Positions 16,024 to 24,964 are shown, numbered from the stretch's first letter. The stretch: DNA of 64,000 nt from Occultella kanbiaonis (GCF_009708215.1 NZ_CP046175.1:5580001-5644000); one strand, 5' to 3'. Notes: generated from the letters alone by a model not told the origin. Numbers and translations: made by a program.

Positions 16024-17583
16024 CTATTCGCTCACGAGTGATGTGCCGCCGGAGAACTGCGACAGCTGGAAGATCACGAACTCCGCCGGCTTCACCGGCG
16101 CGATCCCGATCTGGCAGACGACCTGACCGGCATCGATGCCCTCCGCCGGGTTCGTCTCGTCGTCACACTTGACGAAGTACGCCTCGTCGGGGGTGCTACC
16201 GAACAGGGCGCCCTTGCGCCACTCGTTCACCAGGAACGCCGAGATCGTGCGCCGGATCCGGGCCCAGAGGGCTCGGTCGTTCGGCTCGAAGACCACCCAT
16301 TGGGTGCCACCGAGGATCGACTCCTCCAGGTAGTTGAAGAGCCGCCGCACGTTGATGTAGCGCCACGCCGGGTCCGAGGAGAGCGTCCGCGCACCCCAGA
16401 CCCGCACGCCCCGGCCCGGGAAGGTCCGGATCGCGTTCACGCCGACCGGGTTGAGCAGGTCATGCTCCGCCTTCGTGATCTGCGTCTGCAGGGTGATGGC
16501 ACCGCGCACGACCTCGTTCGCCGGGGCCTTGTGCACGCCACGCTCACCGTCGCTGCGGGCCCAGATGCCGGCCATGTGGCCCGACGGCGGCACGAACCTG
16601 GTCGAGCCGTCGCCCGGGTCGAAGATCTTGACGTACGGCCAGTACAGCGCCGCGTACTTGGAGTCGTAGCCGGCGCCGCCGACCCGCCAGTCCTTGACCT
16701 GCTGCGCATTGAGGTTCGGCGGTGGGTCCAGGATCGCCATCCGGTCGCCCATCAGCTCGCAGTGGGCGATCATCGCGAGCTGCACGGCCTGGAACGTCTC
16801 CAGATCGATGGCCTCCTGCTCCAGCGCGGCGACCAGGTCCGGGACGGCCACGATGGTCACCTCGTCGATGGCCTCGAGGCCGCTGAACCCGGTGCGGTCG
16901 GCGGCGTCACCGATGTAGTCGTCGGCGCCGAGGTCGGTGGTCGACGGCGGCACCGGCTCGGGCTCCGGGGCGACGAGGTCCGCTGAGCCCTTGTCCGGCT
17001 TGGCGAGGGCACTGCCGGAGGCGACCTCCTCGATCGTGATGAGCTTGGAGTGCTGGTTCACCTTCGTGGCGACGTTGTCCGCGCCGCGCTTGGTCGTGAC
17101 GTTGTCGAAGGTCTCCGTCTCCTTGCCCTCGACGTTGATCACCAGTTTGAACTGGTCGTCCGGCGGGTTCTCCCCACCGGCGTCGGCGACCTGGACGCTG
17201 ACCTTCTTGCCCTTCGGCGCGTCGTCCTTGGCCACCACGCGGTAGCCGCCGATCTGCGCATGGGCCGGCCCTGCGGGCAACGCCTTCGGCGCCCGCGACC
17301 GTCCCGACTTGGCGCCGTTGTCCGCGCCGATCCGGACGACGTAGCAGTTGCCGCCGCCGTTCAGGAAGTACCCGTACACGGAGTGGGCCAGGTACGACCC
17401 CGAGATGAAGTCCCCGAAGGTCTCGGAGAACTGGGTCCAGTTGGATACGAGCGTCGGCTCGTTCACCGGGCCCTTCGCAGCCAGGCCGACGAATGCTGCG
17501 ACTGAGGTACCGACCCCTTCGATCGGTCGTGACCCAGCCTCAACCTCCTCGACATATACGCCTGGCGAGAGATACGTCGGCAT
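16024..17583 (-). CDS. CIS contractile sheath protein (Afp2-4-like)
   Basis: 519 residues. The N-terminus PTYLSPGVYVEEVEAGSRPI and TSVAAFVGLAAKGP is the universal contractile-sheath signature; the C-terminal domain (NPVGVNAIRTFPGRGVRVWGARTL, RYINVRRLFNYLEESI, VNEWRKGALFG) is the conserved tail-sheath handshake region. There is a single sheath gene here, unlike the three of Afp/PVC. The ATG at 17583 has GAGGAGG upstream. An upstream 120-bp gap holds inverted-repeat site B, so this is a likely transcription start for the structural operon. Confidence 0.96.
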   Translation of the reverse strand: MPTYLSPGVYVEEVEAGSRPIEGVGTSVAAFVGLAAKGPVNEPTLVSNWTQFSETFGDFISGSYLAHSVYGYFLNGGGNCYVVRIGADNGAKSGRSRAPKALPAGPAHAQIGGYRVVAKDDAPKGKKVSVQVADAGGENPPDDQFKLVINVEGKETETFDNVTTKRGADNVATKVNQHSKLITIEEVASGSALAKPDKGSADLVAPEPEPVPPSTTDLGADDYIGDAADRTGFSGLEAIDEVTIVAVPDLVAALEQEAIDLETFQAVQLAMIAHCELMGDRMAILDPPPNLNAQQVKDWRVGGAGYDSKYAALYWPYVKIFDPGDGSTRFVPPSGHMAGIWARSDGERGVHKAPANEVVRGAITLQTQITKAEHDLLNPVGVNAIRTFPGRGVRVWGARTLSSDPAWRYINVRRLFNYLEESILGGTQWVVFEPNDRALWARIRRTISAFLVNEWRKGALFGSTPDEAYFVKCDDETNPAEGIDAGQVVCQIGIAPVKPAEFVIFQLSQFSGGTSLVSE

Positions 17584-17678
17584 GTCGCCTCCTCGGGCGC
17601 TTCGATGGTGGAGAGGCCAGCCTGCCGGGCGCAGCGGGCGGGCACAGTGTCCGCGCGGACGAGCAGTCGGGAAGCAGC

Positions 17679-17698
17679 GGGTGCGCGAACGGGCACCC
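17679..17698. promoter_or_regulatory. Candidate CIS operator B upstream of the sheath operon
   Basis: Inverted repeat: on the minus strand GGTGC and GCACC arms around CCGTTCGC, about 96 bp upstream of the sheath start. It shares GGTGCCCGTTCG with site A and closely matches site C. No convincing -10/-35 pair was found next to it. The binding factor is unknown; the SARP at 629-3778 is the obvious candidate. Confidence 0.45.
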
Positions 17699-17703
17699 CC
17701 GGT

Positions 17704-18408
17704 TCACGCCTCGAGCTGGTCCTCTTCCGCCTCGCGCTGCACGAAGGCCCCTTGGAGCTCCTCCTCCTCGGCTTCGCGCTGCACGAACGCGCCCTGGAGC
17801 TCCTCCTCCTCGGCGCCGTCGCGCTGCACCGGCGCCGGCCCGGACATGACCCGCTCCGCGTTCGCCGCCGCCTCCCGCTCGAACCGGTCGGACGGGTCGC
17901 TGACCCGCACCCCGTCACCGGTGGACGTGCCGTCCACCGGACCGGTGCGCTGCTGCACCACGTGGGTGAGTTCGTGCGCGAGCATCGTGCGGCCCGCCTG
18001 GGAGCCCGGGTCGTACCGGTCCCGCTGGAACACCACGTTCGAGCCGACCGTGTAGGCGTGCGCGTTGACGGCGGCGGCCGAGTCGCTGGCGGCCCCGTCG
18101 GTGTGCACCCGCACGTCGCTGAAGTCGTGCCCCAGGCGTGCCTCCATGTCGGTGCGGACGCCGTCGTCGAGGGCGCTCCCGCCACCCGACCCGATGACGT
18201 CGAGGACCGGGGACCGCTCCTGCTCGACCAGCTCGGAGACGCCCGCGTTGCCGATCGCGCGCTGCAGGCGCAGCAGCCCCACGGAACCGAGCCGGTCCGG
18301 CCGGCCGGGTCGCGCGGCCACCGGGGACGCGCCGGCGTCCTCACTGGTGCGCCTGGTCGAGCCCGGCCGGACCGGGCCGATCTCGTCGGCGTGGTCGTGG
18401 CTGTGCAT
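17704..18408 (-). CDS. DUF4157 (eCIS core) zincin-like protein with tandem acidic C-terminal repeats
   Basis: 234 residues from the ATG at 18408 (GAGGGG upstream). Residues about 76-155 form the DUF4157 domain: DVRVHTDGAASDSAAAVNA, then LAHELTHVVQQ with an HExxH zinc site at 145-149. DUF4157 is a marker domain of proteins associated with eCIS, often leading a toxin or cargo. Here no toxin domain follows; the tail is instead acidic with two tandem copies of an EEELQGAFVQREAE unit. Residues 47-54 carry LRLQRAIGNAG, the LQRxxGN motif frequent in eCIS-associated proteins. It could be a processing protease, a cargo adaptor or an effector. It sits between the ATPase and sheath genes. Confidence 0.85.
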   Translation of the reverse strand: MHSHDHADEIGPVRPGSTRRTSEDAGASPVAARPGRPDRLGSVGLLRLQRAIGNAGVSELVEQERSPVLDVIGSGGGSALDDGVRTDMEARLGHDFSDVRVHTDGAASDSAAAVNAHAYTVGSNVVFQRDRYDPGSQAGRTMLAHELTHVVQQRTGPVDGTSTGDGVRVSDPSDRFEREAAANAERVMSGPAPVQRDGAEEEELQGAFVQREAEEEELQGAFVQREAEEDQLEA

Positions 18409-18490
18409 CACACACCCCTCTTCAGACGCGGAGTCCCGGGTCGGTGGACAGCGATGCTGCCACCTCCTGGCCCTGCGGCGCATGCTCGCC

Positions 18491-18510
18491 GGTGCGCCCG
18501 ATCGGGCACC
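18491..18510. promoter_or_regulatory. Candidate CIS operator C upstream of the DUF4157 gene
   Basis: GGTGCGCCCGATCGGGCACC: GGTGC/GCACC arms; on the minus strand it begins GGTGCCCGATCG, as sites A and B do apart from A/T at the centre. It lies about 83 bp before the DUF4157 start in a 199-bp gap that holds no gene. Operator role is inference. Confidence 0.45.
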
Positions 18511-18606
18511 GCGAGGGGACCGTCCGGGCAGCCCGGCCGGGTCCCTCCGCGCCGTCGGCGGCCCGCTGGGGCACCGGGTCCCGAGCACGCCGGGCGCGGC
18601 GCGCGG

Positions 18607-20844
18607 TCAACCGATGAGATCCCAGTACCTGCCGAACTCGGCGGGCAGGCTGAGGCGCCCCATCTTGCGGTACTCACGCTGCACGGCGGTGACGAGGTGG
18701 CCCATGCCGAGCGGGGCGCCGTCGGCGGCGGCGAGGTAGGCGGCGGTGACCGCCGAGGAGCGGATCGCCCCGCCCGCGAGCGCGAACGCTTCCGCGCAGA
18801 AGGTCAGATCGAGGTCGTCCGCCCGGGGCACCACGGTGCCGAGGCAGCGGTCCCAGAGCGCGAGCCGGTGGCCGGGGTCGGGGAGCGGGAAGTCCACGAG
18901 CACGTCGAGCCGTCGGGTGAACGCGTCGTCGATGTTGGACCGCAGGTTCGTGGTCAGGATGAGCAGACCGTCGAAGCTCTCGATGCGCTGGAGCAGGTAG
19001 GCGCTCTCGACGTTCGCGTACCGGTCGTGGGCGTCCTTGACCTCGGAACGCTTGCCGAAGACGGCGTCCGCCTCGTCGAAGAGCAGCACGGCGTTCATCC
19101 GGGCGGCGCCGGCGAAGATCCGTTCGAGGTTCTTCTCCGTCTCACCGATGTACTTGTCCACCACGGTGGCCAGGTCCACGACGTACAGCTCCAGGCCGAG
19201 GTCCCCGGCGACGACCTCCGCGGACATCGTCTTCCCCGTGCCGGAGTCCCCCGCGAACAGGGCGGCCACGCCGTGCCCGCGGCCACCGCCGGGTCGCATC
19301 CGCCAGTCGCCGAGCACGCGTTCGCGGTGCCGCGCGCGCAGGCTCAGCTCCCGCAGACCCGTCAGCGTCGCCGGTGGCAGCACCAGGTCCTCCCACCCGA
19401 CGGCCGGTTCGATCCGGCGGGCCAGCCGGTCAAGGGCGGTTCCGTTCTCCGCCCGGGCACCCCGGCGCAGGTGCTCGGCCGCGATCCGGCCGCCGTCGAG
19501 CCGCGCCTGGACCTGAGCCGCCCGCGCGGCCCGGACCACCTGTTCGGGGTTCAGGCGGTACTGCGAGGTGGCGGCCGCGACGTCCAGCGTCTGTGCGTCG
19601 AACGCCGCGCCGTCGTCCGGATCCCCCTCGCCCGAGGTCGGTGGGGGCCCGTCGGTCGCCGGGGCACCCGGATCGGACAGGGCGAGCGCCCAGAGCCGGG
19701 CCCGTTCGGCGTCCGTGCTGGCCGGCGCGTCGACCAGCAGCGGCGTCCGCGGCGCCCATGCCGGATCCCACGGGGCGGCACCGACGAGGAGCACCGGCAG
19801 ACCGGGGCATCCGGCGAGGCCGGCAAGTCCGGCTCGCGCCGCGGGCGCCTCGCCGAGTGCCTCCACGGGACCGGCCACCAGGCCCGCCCCGCCGAGCATG
19901 GCCTCCCGCACCGCCAGGTCCACGAGCTCGGCCGGCTCCGCCCCCGCGGCCAGGTGCTGCAGGTCGAGCACGACGGCGTCCCGGCCGAGCGCACGCAGCG
20001 CACCGATGGCGAGCAGCCGGCCCGAACCCGTGGCCGCCTCGTGCACGTGGATGAGGTCCACCCCGGCGTCGAGCGCGCGGGCCAGCGGGGCCACGTCCCC
20101 CCACACGGCGTCCGAGGCCGGGATCAGGGCACCGGCCAGTGTCGGGTCCGGGTTGTCATCGCCGAGCAGATGAGCGGCCACCCGGTCCGGTATCCGCAGG
20201 GTCCGCACCGGCAGCGGCTGGTCGGCGTCGTCCACCTGCACCAGGCGCCCGGTGATGAGCGGACCGTGCACGAGATGGGCCCGGGCCGCGCCCGAGCCGA
20301 GCGGCCGGCCACACAGTGTCAGCGCCGTCGCGACGGTCGGCCGCCGCCGGGTCACGTCATCGTTGAGGTAGCCGAAGAGCTGCCCGAACCGGGGATCGAC
20401 GTCGGCGGCCAGCGCGAGCAGGAGCAGGTCGACGTCGAGGGCGTCGAGACCGAACCGGTCCGCGACCTCCCGCAGCCGCAGCCGCGCACCGGACCGTTGC
20501 GCGGTGTCCGCCGCCCGCTCGCACTCCGTCAGGCGTGCGGACGCCGTGGTCGCCACCGGCGGTTCCGGGCGGCGCTCGAGGATCGTCTCGACCGCCTCGT
20601 CGCTGAGATAGAGGCCTCGGAAGGGATCGTCGGGCTGTGGGTCATGGGCCCGCCGCTCGGCGACGAGGCCGCGGATCCGCTCCTCGATCACGCCGAGGCG
20701 GCCGAGCAGATGCGTGATGCTCGGCTCCTCCCCGGCGCTCCGGCCCGGCGCGAGCGCTCCCAACGCCGGAGAACGCTCGGTATCGGCCGTCAGGCGCTCG
20801 GCCTGCGACGACTCGACCCGGGCCGGGTCCTGGGTCGTCGTCAC
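18607..20844 (-). CDS. CIS AAA+ ATPase (Afp15-like)
   Basis: 745 residues from a GTG at 20844 that overlaps the upstream TGA as GTGA; the frame is open further upstream but reads as Arg/Ala shadow. The C-terminal AAA+ domain has Walker A GDSGTGKTMSAE (about 531-542), Walker B VLLFDEADAVFGKR and sensor LILTTNLRSNIDDAFTRRLD. The N-terminal 450 residues are a helical and degenerate ATPase-like region typical of the eCIS ATPase family. In Afp/PVC the homologue is needed for assembly or cargo loading and is not a permanent structural part. It lies between the terminator (Afp16-like) and DUF4157 genes. Confidence 0.92.
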   Translation of the reverse strand: MTTTQDPARVESSQAERLTADTERSPALGALAPGRSAGEEPSITHLLGRLGVIEERIRGLVAERRAHDPQPDDPFRGLYLSDEAVETILERRPEPPVATTASARLTECERAADTAQRSGARLRLREVADRFGLDALDVDLLLLALAADVDPRFGQLFGYLNDDVTRRRPTVATALTLCGRPLGSGAARAHLVHGPLITGRLVQVDDADQPLPVRTLRIPDRVAAHLLGDDNPDPTLAGALIPASDAVWGDVAPLARALDAGVDLIHVHEAATGSGRLLAIGALRALGRDAVVLDLQHLAAGAEPAELVDLAVREAMLGGAGLVAGPVEALGEAPAARAGLAGLAGCPGLPVLLVGAAPWDPAWAPRTPLLVDAPASTDAERARLWALALSDPGAPATDGPPPTSGEGDPDDGAAFDAQTLDVAAATSQYRLNPEQVVRAARAAQVQARLDGGRIAAEHLRRGARAENGTALDRLARRIEPAVGWEDLVLPPATLTGLRELSLRARHRERVLGDWRMRPGGGRGHGVAALFAGDSGTGKTMSAEVVAGDLGLELYVVDLATVVDKYIGETEKNLERIFAGAARMNAVLLFDEADAVFGKRSEVKDAHDRYANVESAYLLQRIESFDGLLILTTNLRSNIDDAFTRRLDVLVDFPLPDPGHRLALWDRCLGTVVPRADDLDLTFCAEAFALAGGAIRSSAVTAAYLAAADGAPLGMGHLVTAVQREYRKMGRLSLPAEFGRYWDLIG

Positions 20845-21530
20845 CGGCGCCGCGCCCGGGCCTTCGGCGACGTCGGTGCCGACGGTTCCTCCGCGCCGGC
20901 AGGCGCGGTCACCTCGGTGCGCGGCGGCGGACTGTGCTTGCGCCGCCCGACGTCCGCTCCGCCGTCGGGCACCACATCCCGCGCATCGAGGACGAGCGGT
21001 TCGCGCACGGGCGGGCCGGCCGCCGGCCCCAGCCGCACCGCGAGCGGCGCCACCACGACCACGTCGATCGACGGCTTCAGCTCCCCGCCGAGCGCACTCC
21101 ACACGTCGGCGAAGCCACGGTCCTCCGGGGGCGGCAGCCCGACGAGCAGCTGCACGAGCGGGTCCGCGCCCGGCGGGAGCACCAGGTCATGGTCCGGGAG
21201 GACCTCGTGCTGGACGAGATGGGCGAGCACCACCTCGAGCAGCCGGTGCTCGTCCTCGGGCCGCTGCGTCCAGGCCGTGACGAGATAGGACATGCGGAAG
21301 TACCGCGGCGGGTGGGACCGGGTGACCCCCTCCGGCGTCCGCGTCTGGATGGTTCCCCGGGTCCGGCGGCGCAGGTCCTCGCGCAGGTCGTAGAGGTAGA
21401 GGTTGACGGTCGGGGCGTTGCGCCGCGCGGCCCACTCGGTGGTCGGCGCGTCGAGGACCACCTCCGCCTCGGCGCCGCCGAGCGCCGCACGCACCATCGC
21501 GCGCAGGGCGGTGTCGATCTCGGTGATCAT
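20841..21530 (-). CDS. DUF4255 / Pvc16-family tail terminator (Afp16-like)
   Basis: About 229 residues. The N-terminus (MITEIDTALRAMVRAAL) and the pattern NLYLYDLREDLRRRTRGTIQ...HPPRYFRMSYLVTAWTQRPEDEHRLLEVVL define the DUF4255/Pvc16 family that caps the tube-sheath and sets its final length. The C-terminal 45 residues are Pro/Arg/Ala-rich and probably disordered. The ATG at 21530 is chosen because AGGGGG sits six bases upstream; a GTG two codons earlier overlaps the previous stop. Tightly coupled with both neighbours. Confidence 0.9.
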   Translation of the reverse strand: MITEIDTALRAMVRAALGGAEAEVVLDAPTTEWAARRNAPTVNLYLYDLREDLRRRTRGTIQTRTPEGVTRSHPPRYFRMSYLVTAWTQRPEDEHRLLEVVLAHLVQHEVLPDHDLVLPPGADPLVQLLVGLPPPEDRGFADVWSALGGELKPSIDVVVVAPLAVRLGPAAGPPVREPLVLDARDVVPDGGADVGRRKHSPPPRTEVTAPAGAEEPSAPTSPKARARRR

Positions 21531-21532
21531 GG

Positions 21533-24500
21533 TCACCCCCTGAACAGGAAGTTGGGCGCCTGGATGGACCTCGCGACCACCAGCAGCGGGCCGCGGACCT
21601 CACCGAACGCGCCGGCCGGTGAGAGCGCGATGACGTCCCGCTCCCCGAGCAGGTCGCGGGAGACGAGCACGAGGGGGATGACCAGCCGGCCCTCCGCACT
21701 GACCACGTACGGTCCCGGATTGACCGTGATGCCCTGGCTCCAGGTCAGCGTGACCGCCTGGCCGGGTGGGAAGTCCTCGCCGTAGGCCAGGACCGCGTCG
21801 CCTGGGCGGGCCACCGACGGCAGCAGCCGGATCTCCGGCTGAAGGACCGTGACGACGGCGCGCGCGGCGTCATTCGTCGGGTCGACGTCCACGCCGGCGC
21901 CGGAGCCCGGCCCCACCGCGACGACCGCCGTGACCTCCCCGGTCTGCGCCGGCCCGATCGGGAGCAGGCCCGCGACCAGCACGGCCGACTCGCCCGGCGC
22001 GAGCGGGCCGACGGTACACACCCCGGCCCCGGTCAGGCAGGCCACCGCCGCGGGGTCGGCGACCGGTGGCGGCGTCGCCGGAGGCGTCGCCGAGACCGAC
22101 GGGGCGACGGCGGCCGGGTAGCCGGTCGTGACCGTCGCCTCCGTCACGGGCGCGGTTCCGGTGTTGGTGACCGTGTAGGTGGCGAGCACGGGCTGGCCGC
22201 CGACCCACGCCGTCGGGGCGCTCAGGGTGAGCGTGACGGCCAGGTCCACCTGGCCGTCCGTCGTACCGGGCACACCCGAGATGTTGATCGTCGTAGCGAC
22301 GGAGTTGTTGTCGACGTCCCGGTCGGGCCCACCGGGCAGGACCACGGCGGTGACCTCCGGGTTCGTGCCCGGCACCCGGCCCAGGACGGTGATGGTCAGG
22401 ATGCTCACGCCGAGCGGGCCGAGCGGCTCGGTGGGCAGACAGGTGAGCACGAGGTCATCGAGGGTGCAGCCGGTTGGCAGCTCCCCGAACTGCAGCTCCG
22501 CCGGCACTTCCAGCAGCACCCGATACGTGCCCACCGGGCGCTGCCCCTCGTTGCGGACCGTGAGGGTGAGCTCGCTGGCGCCACCGACCGGGACCACGTT
22601 CGGGCTGGCGGTCATGGTCAGGGACAGATCCACGTCGGGCTGGACGGCCGGCTCGGTCTCCGGTCCCGGCTCCTGGGTGACCTCGCGCAGCCCGGTGCCG
22701 TCGGGCGCGATGGCATAGATGCCCCAGTCGTTGGCGACACCCGCCGCTTGCCCCGCGAGGTAGATCTCGGACCCGTCCGGGGACCAGGCCGGGTCGGTCG
22801 CTGCGCTGAGGACCTCCCGGCTCGGCGTCGCAAACTCGTCGGGCCCGAACCCGACGAGCGGAGTCACCGTCGACACGGGCCCGGTCCGGTCGTCCGGGTT
22901 GAGGGTGACCAGGCCGATCCCGCCGCGAAGGTCGAACGCGTCCTCGGCAGACGAGCCGAACAAGGGAAGGTTCGCATCGGCGAGCGCGATGACGGTGCCG
23001 TCCGGAGACCACGCCGGGGAGCGTCCGGCGACAGGCACCGGGATGCACCCGGATCCTTCGCAGTCCTCGGCAAGATGACTGATCGGCGTCAGGACCGGTG
23101 CGCTGGGATCGGAGAGGTCGATCAGGGTGAGCCGCTGGTCGATCCCGCCGACGGCTGCGGTGGAGAAGGCCGTCCACCCGGTCGCCGCAAGGGTGCGGCC
23201 GTCCGGCGCCCAACTGGGCTCGGCGAAGTAGCCGTCCTCGAAGGGATCGGTGATCAGCACGGTCTCGCCCACGGAGCCGTCCGTCACGAACTGCGCCACC
23301 ATGATCTGCTCGGTGATCCCCTCGCCCGCGTAGCGACGCTCGAACGCGATCCGGGTCCCATCCGGTGACCATGCGGGGTTGACGTCCACGGCAGGTGGTC
23401 CGGACCCGTCGCCGGTGCCTGGGTCCCAGGCATAGCCGAGCGGCGCGACGGTGCTGCCGTCGGCTGCGGCGAGCATCAGGCGGCGGCCCACCTGCTCGCT
23501 CTCGGTGACGACCTCGGTGCTGAACACGAGCCAGGCGCCGTCCGGTGAATAGGCGGCGCCGCCGTCGTCCTGCTCGGTGGAGCCGGGGAACACGCGCGGG
23601 TTCGCACCGGTTGCTGCCCCGACGTCCCCGACATCGTCGGGAGTGGAGCCGGCGGTCGCCCGGAGGATCGTGTCGATCTCACCCTGCGCGGGGAACCCGG
23701 AGGGCGGGTCGGTCCAGGCCGCGTGGGACTCGGCGACGCCGGGTGTGGCGAGCACGGGGTAGGACTCACCGAGTGACGCCTCGAAGTCCTCGAACTCGAA
23801 GAGATCGATCGAGAGTTCGGTCGCGAGGACGTCGCCGTACGGGTCGTACTCGGCGCTGGTGAAGGTCAGGACCGCCTCACCGCCCTGGAAGCCTCCCTCT
23901 GTTTCCACGATGATCGGCTCGCTGCCCTGCAGGGTGGTCAGTCCCGTGTTCGCCCAGGGATCCTCGACGGAGTCCTCCCACATCTCGGGCGACCCGACGA
24001 GGTAGATCAGGGCGATCGATCCGTCGGGACGGTAACGGCTGGTCCCGAACGCAAGGACCGGAACCTGTGCCTGCTCCTCCCACATCAGCCCGGTCGCGCT
24101 GGGCTGCACGTCCGCGCCGGGATCGTCGGTGATCCGGATCGGCTCCGCGGTGGGCTGCGCCGTGTCGACGATGTAGAGGTCGCCGAGCGGATCCTCCCGC
24201 GTCGAGGAGAACGCGAGATCCCAGGAGAACCCGAGCCCCACCGGCAACCAGGTCGGCCACACGTCGTCGCCCGGACCGCGAGGCACGGTGTCGACGGTCC
24301 CACCGGTACAGGGCGGAGCCCCGATCGTGGCGATGTCGATGTGCCAGGTCTCGTCGCCGCTCCTGGTGGCGTACGCGACCCGGGTTCCGTCCGGCGAGAC
24401 CACGGGGTGGGAGACCCGCGCGTCATCGCAGGTGATCCGGATCGGGTCGCCCTCGTCGTAGCGCACGTACACATCTCCGACCGGGGACTCCGTGGTGCCC

Positions 24501-24799
24501 ACCCAAGAGGAGGCGGACGTCGCGGCGGAACTCACCGTGAACGTCGTCGAGAGCTCGCGGTCGCCCTCGGACCCGGGTACGGGTTCCACGTCGGGATCGG
24601 CGAGATACTCGACCCCGCCGGCCGAGCCGATGCTGTAGGCGGCTTCCACGAGACCCCCGGACCCCTGCGTGAACGCGACCCGCGTCGCGACCGCGTCCGG
24701 CGCCGGGAGCTGCGCCGTGACCGGGGGCATGGGCACGGCGGCGACCGCGGCCGGGGCGAGCAGCCCCAGCGCCGCGGTCACCGCCAACGTGCGTGCCAT
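21533..24799 (-). CDS. Secreted TolB-like beta-propeller protein with CARDB/DUF11-type repeats in the CIS locus
   Basis: 1088 residues. A Sec signal peptide opens it (MARTLAVTAALGLLAPAAVA). Residues about 90-740 contain repeated WD40-like PD40 motifs (SPDGTRVAYATRSGD, SPDGAWLVFSTE, SPDGTRIAFERRYAG, SPDGTVIALADA, SPDGSEIYLAG), predicting one or two TolB-like propellers. Two CARDB/DUF11-like Ig domains follow (LSLTMTASPNVVPVGG..., LAVTLTLSAPTAWVGGQ...), then a C-terminal beta domain ending QAPNFLFRG. The protein is exported, unlike the particle subunits, yet is locked into the operon by a four-base overlap with the terminator gene. It might bind envelope components during CIS action; that is inference. 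Confidence 0.8.
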   Translation of the reverse strand: MARTLAVTAALGLLAPAAVAAVPMPPVTAQLPAPDAVATRVAFTQGSGGLVEAAYSIGSAGGVEYLADPDVEPVPGSEGDRELSTTFTVSSAATSASSWVGTTESPVGDVYVRYDEGDPIRITCDDARVSHPVVSPDGTRVAYATRSGDETWHIDIATIGAPPCTGGTVDTVPRGPGDDVWPTWLPVGLGFSWDLAFSSTREDPLGDLYIVDTAQPTAEPIRITDDPGADVQPSATGLMWEEQAQVPVLAFGTSRYRPDGSIALIYLVGSPEMWEDSVEDPWANTGLTTLQGSEPIIVETEGGFQGGEAVLTFTSAEYDPYGDVLATELSIDLFEFEDFEASLGESYPVLATPGVAESHAAWTDPPSGFPAQGEIDTILRATAGSTPDDVGDVGAATGANPRVFPGSTEQDDGGAAYSPDGAWLVFSTEVVTESEQVGRRLMLAAADGSTVAPLGYAWDPGTGDGSGPPAVDVNPAWSPDGTRIAFERRYAGEGITEQIMVAQFVTDGSVGETVLITDPFEDGYFAEPSWAPDGRTLAATGWTAFSTAAVGGIDQRLTLIDLSDPSAPVLTPISHLAEDCEGSGCIPVPVAGRSPAWSPDGTVIALADANLPLFGSSAEDAFDLRGGIGLVTLNPDDRTGPVSTVTPLVGFGPDEFATPSREVLSAATDPAWSPDGSEIYLAGQAAGVANDWGIYAIAPDGTGLREVTQEPGPETEPAVQPDVDLSLTMTASPNVVPVGGASELTLTVRNEGQRPVGTYRVLLEVPAELQFGELPTGCTLDDLVLTCLPTEPLGPLGVSILTITVLGRVPGTNPEVTAVVLPGGPDRDVDNNSVATTINISGVPGTTDGQVDLAVTLTLSAPTAWVGGQPVLATYTVTNTGTAPVTEATVTTGYPAAVAPSVSATPPATPPPVADPAAVACLTGAGVCTVGPLAPGESAVLVAGLLPIGPAQTGEVTAVVAVGPGSGAGVDVDPTNDAARAVVTVLQPEIRLLPSVARPGDAVLAYGEDFPPGQAVTLTWSQGITVNPGPYVVSAEGRLVIPLVLVSRDLLGERDVIALSPAGAFGEVRGPLLVVARSIQAPNFLFRG

Positions 24800-24919
24800 G
24801 TCCCTCTTCCCTGAATCCGGCTCGTCCTACTCGGGGGACAGGCCGATCGCCGCATCCAACCCCACGGTGCCCAGTCGGGGCGCCCACGTCAGCGGCACCG
24901 GGCCCGCCCTGCGCGCACC

Positions 24920-24945
24920 GGTGCCTGCCCGATCGGGCAGGCGCC
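24920..24945. terminator. Perfect palindrome downstream of the LuxR gene, possible terminator or operator
   Basis: GCCTGCCCGATCGGGCAGGC (24923-24942) is a perfect 20-bp palindrome, extended by GGT/GCC flanks. It lies 20 bp after the LuxR stop and about 120 bp before the TolB-like start. It can fold into an 8-bp stem with a GATC loop, fitting an attenuator or U-less terminator. Its CCCGATCGGGC centre is also shared with operator site C. Which role applies cannot be decided here. Confidence 0.45.
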
Positions 24946-24964
24946 TGCGCCCACCGGGTCCCGT

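Noticed and set aside
18408-18607. Possible small gene in the gap between DUF4157 and the ATPase
   Set aside because: Frames there (up to 89 aa) are Arg/Pro/Gly-rich, overlap the ATPase end and lack a start site; the gap is better explained as a promoter region.
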